DNA from: Sulfurovum sp.
GTDB lineage: Bacteria > Campylobacterota > Campylobacteria > Campylobacterales > Sulfurovaceae
DNA length: 16,503 bases
Direction: 5' to 3'
Assembly (NCBI GenBank): GCA_022729615.1
Contig: DZAQ01000008.1
Span: 1 to 16,503 of the forward strand
Made by a program: the position numbers and the translations under genes. The notes under the pieces are model-generated. The model worked only from the letters and a program-made list of their open reading frames with translations, was not told where the DNA came from and made no database searches. Of this stretch, positions 14,929 to 16,503 are shown one piece after another. How positions within the stretch are numbered: position 1 is the stretch's first letter; each line of letters begins with the position of its first letter.

Positions 14929-15909
14929 ATGCAGGGGGTAACTTTTGTCTATCCTGCTCTTTTTTGGGCTTTGGCGATCCCTTTTGTGATCTTTGCCTTT
15001 TTGCTCTCGACCAACAAAGATCGTCTTGAGAGGATTTTTGACGAGAAGGTACTTGAACGACTGAGCAGTGCGAGCAGTGCCGTGCCTCCGGCGGTACGCA
15101 ATATCATCCTCTTTGCGGCAATTTTTTTGATGATCGTCTCGATAGCGAGACCGGTGATACACAAGGGGGATAAGATAGTTGAGGTCGCGGGCATTCCGGT
15201 GGTCGTGGCGCTTGATATCTCCGCTTCCATGCGCAGTGAAGATATCTACCCCAACCGTTTGGAGTTCGCCAAAAAGAAACTTCTTGCGCTCTTTGAAAAG
15301 ATGCCCAGTGACGAGATCGCGATGATAGCGTTCGCAAAAGCAGCATTCGTGCTTGCCCCCTTCACCAGTGACAAAGCGACGCTTGGCGATATAGCCCAGC
15401 GGGTAAACCATCAATATATCAATATGGGTTCGACCGATTTTGGTGCTATGGGAGAGTTGGCGGCAAAGATGGTCGAAAAAAAGAGACCGAAGATCCTCAT
15501 AGTCGTGAGTGACGGAGGTGATGCAAAGGCGCTTGAGGGGTTTGCCGCGCAGATACAAAAGAGCGGCATAGAGCTCTACGCAGTTTTGGTAGGGAGCGAG
15601 AAGGGGGCGCCGGTGCTCGATGAGAACGGCAAAACACTCACCCAGAAAGATGGGACGATCGCCATCTCTCAGCGCAATGACGCATTGGGGCAAACCGCGC
15701 TTGACTCAGGCGGTGCGTATGTGGTGGCTGGCAACGGCAAAGAGGATATCGACAAACTGGTCGCGACAATACATTCTCGGTACAAAGCACAAGAGCAGGG
15801 CGAAGTGAGGATCAAAGACCTTGTCGAACTCTTTTACTATCCGCTCATAGGGGCGCTTTTGCTGCTGCTGATCGGCTTTGGCTCGCTGCCAAAAAGGAGG
15901 AGTGTGTGA
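14929..15909 (+). CDS. BatB-like von Willebrand factor A membrane protein
   Basis: Second VWA protein, 326 residues from ATG 14929. The MIDAS is intact: D96, S98 and S100 in ALDISASM, T169 in GSTDFG, and D195 in VVSDGGD. Membrane helices are near 8-26, 58-75 and about 303-318, with a charged loop between the first two and a basic C-terminal tail (PKRRSV), which again predicts a periplasmic VWA domain. The MIDAS followed by SEDIYPNRLEFAK is typical of BatB. GTG 14926 is also in frame, but GAGAGGAG at 14914-14921 is seven bases from the ATG and only four from the GTG. The stop overlaps the next start as TGATG. Confidence 0.9.
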   Translation: MQGVTFVYPALFWALAIPFVIFAFLLSTNKDRLERIFDEKVLERLSSASSAVPPAVRNIILFAAIFLMIVSIARPVIHKGDKIVEVAGIPVVVALDISASMRSEDIYPNRLEFAKKKLLALFEKMPSDEIAMIAFAKAAFVLAPFTSDKATLGDIAQRVNHQYINMGSTDFGAMGELAAKMVEKKRPKILIVVSDGGDAKALEGFAAQIQKSGIELYAVLVGSEKGAPVLDENGKTLTQKDGTIAISQRNDALGQTALDSGGAYVVAGNGKEDIDKLVATIHSRYKAQEQGEVRIKDLVELFYYPLIGALLLLLIGFGSLPKRRSV

Positions 15910-16503
15910 TGAAAAGATTGGCATTTTTCTTGGGCTTTGCAGTGTGTGCAGATGCGGGTTTGATGGATTTTAAGACCATAGAAGCTGCCAATAAGGCGTA
16001 CGAAAAAGAGGAGTACCAAAAGAGCGCCGTACTTTTGGAAGGTCTCGAGAAGAGGTCGTCAGAGCTAGAATACGACAAGGCAAATGCCTACTATAAGACG
16101 AAACAGTATGACAAGGCTCTGGAGTCATACAACAAAGCCCAAGGGGTAAATGAGGCATACAGAAAGCACAATATAGGCAATAGCTATTTCCAACAGCAAA
16201 AATATGATGAGGCGATCAAGGCTTATGAAGAGGCGCTCAAGATCAAGGATGATCCGCAGACACACGCCAATCTCGAGCTTGCCAAAAAAAGAAAAAAAGA
16301 GCAACAACAAAGCAAGCAAGAGCAACAAAAAAAAGAAGAGCAGAAAAAAGAGCAGAAGCAAAATTCTCAAGAAGACCAAAACCAAACCCAAAAAAATAGC
16401 TCTTCAAATGATCCCAAAGAACAAAATAGTAAAGAGCAAAATAGCAACGAGCAAAAGCCGGAGCAGCAAAAAAAGGGTGAGCAGCAACAAAAAGAGCAGC
16501 AGC
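15909..16503 (+). CDS. BatC-like TPR protein with Gln/Lys/Glu-rich tail (3' end cut by window)
   Basis: Open for 198 codons to the right edge with no stop. It starts with a short signal peptide, MKRLAFFLGFAVCADA, so it should be exported to the periplasm or be anchored. About two to three TPR units follow: roughly 24-50, 53-84 (ANAYYKTKQYDKALESYNKA) and 87-118 (IGNSYFQQQKYDEAIKAYEE). After residue 126 the sequence turns into a low-complexity hydrophilic tail made almost entirely of K, E, Q, N, S and D, still continuing at the edge. TPR proteins of this kind (BatC/BatE) follow batA-batB in Bat operons and probably bind the VWA proteins. The ATG overlaps the batB-like TGA by one base, with AGGAG a short way upstream. 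Confidence 0.85.
   Translation, partial: MKRLAFFLGFAVCADAGLMDFKTIEAANKAYEKEEYQKSAVLLEGLEKRSSELEYDKANAYYKTKQYDKALESYNKAQGVNEAYRKHNIGNSYFQQQKYDEAIKAYEEALKIKDDPQTHANLELAKKRKKEQQQSKQEQQKKEEQKKEQKQNSQEDQNQTQKNSSSNDPKEQNSKEQNSNEQKPEQQKKGEQQQKEQQ

Noticed and set aside
14902..15693. 263-codon minus-strand open frame opposite the BatB-like gene
   Set aside because: It is a shadow of a VWA gene with intact MIDAS; the product has no recognisable motifs or ribosome site.
16125..16391. Minus-strand frame rich in Leu and Phe resembling a membrane protein
   Set aside because: It is the complement of the Lys/Gln/Glu codons of the BatC-like tail, which automatically gives Leu/Phe-rich sequence.
1..16503. 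CRISPR arrays, tRNA or rRNA genes, insertion sequences, phage or toxin-antitoxin genes
   Set aside because: No regularly spaced direct repeats, RNA gene signatures, transposase motifs or such genes were seen; coding density with core genes leaves little room.

Overview
The window looks like chromosomal DNA from a Gram-negative member of the Campylobacterota (formerly Epsilonproteobacteria). I infer a free-living relative of Sulfurimonas, Sulfurovum or Sulfuricurvum rather than Campylobacter or Helicobacter. The grounds are protein character, the prmA-ftsH pair lying close to waaC-lpxL (a neighbourhood I recall from Campylobacter), very dense gene packing and a base composition that is only mildly AT-rich. 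The genus was not tested by any search.

Layout. Bases 1-127 hold no gene. They contain a dispersed-repeat-like palindrome (1-48) and a GC-rich hairpin (96-117) just beyond ftsH. Bases 128-5081 are a leftward block, transcribed as PolB-like 3'-5' exonuclease, hisH, hisA, prmA, ftsH. The last three are nearly or fully overlapping. The exonuclease and hisH each have a recognisable TATAAT element upstream. A short divergent intergenic region (5082-5155) carries a 20-base near-palindrome.

Bases 5156-11722 are a rightward lipopolysaccharide block: waaC, lpxL (htrB/waaM), waaL-type ligase, a family 2 glycosyltransferase, waaF, msbA. Every junction overlaps (1 to 17 bases), so the genes are almost certainly co-transcribed and translationally coupled. 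Together they cover heptose addition to the inner core, late acylation of lipid A, a core sugar transfer, flipping of lipid A-core across the inner membrane, and O-antigen ligation.

After a 76-base gap, bases 11799-16503 are a rightward MoxR/Bat-type block: MoxR AAA+ ATPase, DUF58 protein, a small membrane protein (DUF4381-like, tentative), two von Willebrand A proteins with intact MIDAS motifs (BatA-like, BatB-like), and a signal-peptide TPR protein (BatC-like) that runs off the right edge with a Gln/Lys/Glu-rich tail. Charge distribution predicts cytoplasmic MoxR, DUF58 and small-protein domains, with the VWA and TPR domains in the periplasm.

I see no RNA genes, CRISPR array, insertion sequence or phage genes. 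Most of the window is ordinary core genome. The least understood part is the MoxR/Bat block, particularly the 138-residue protein and the BatC-like tail. A candidate shared operator around the exonuclease gene is the most interesting non-coding signal.
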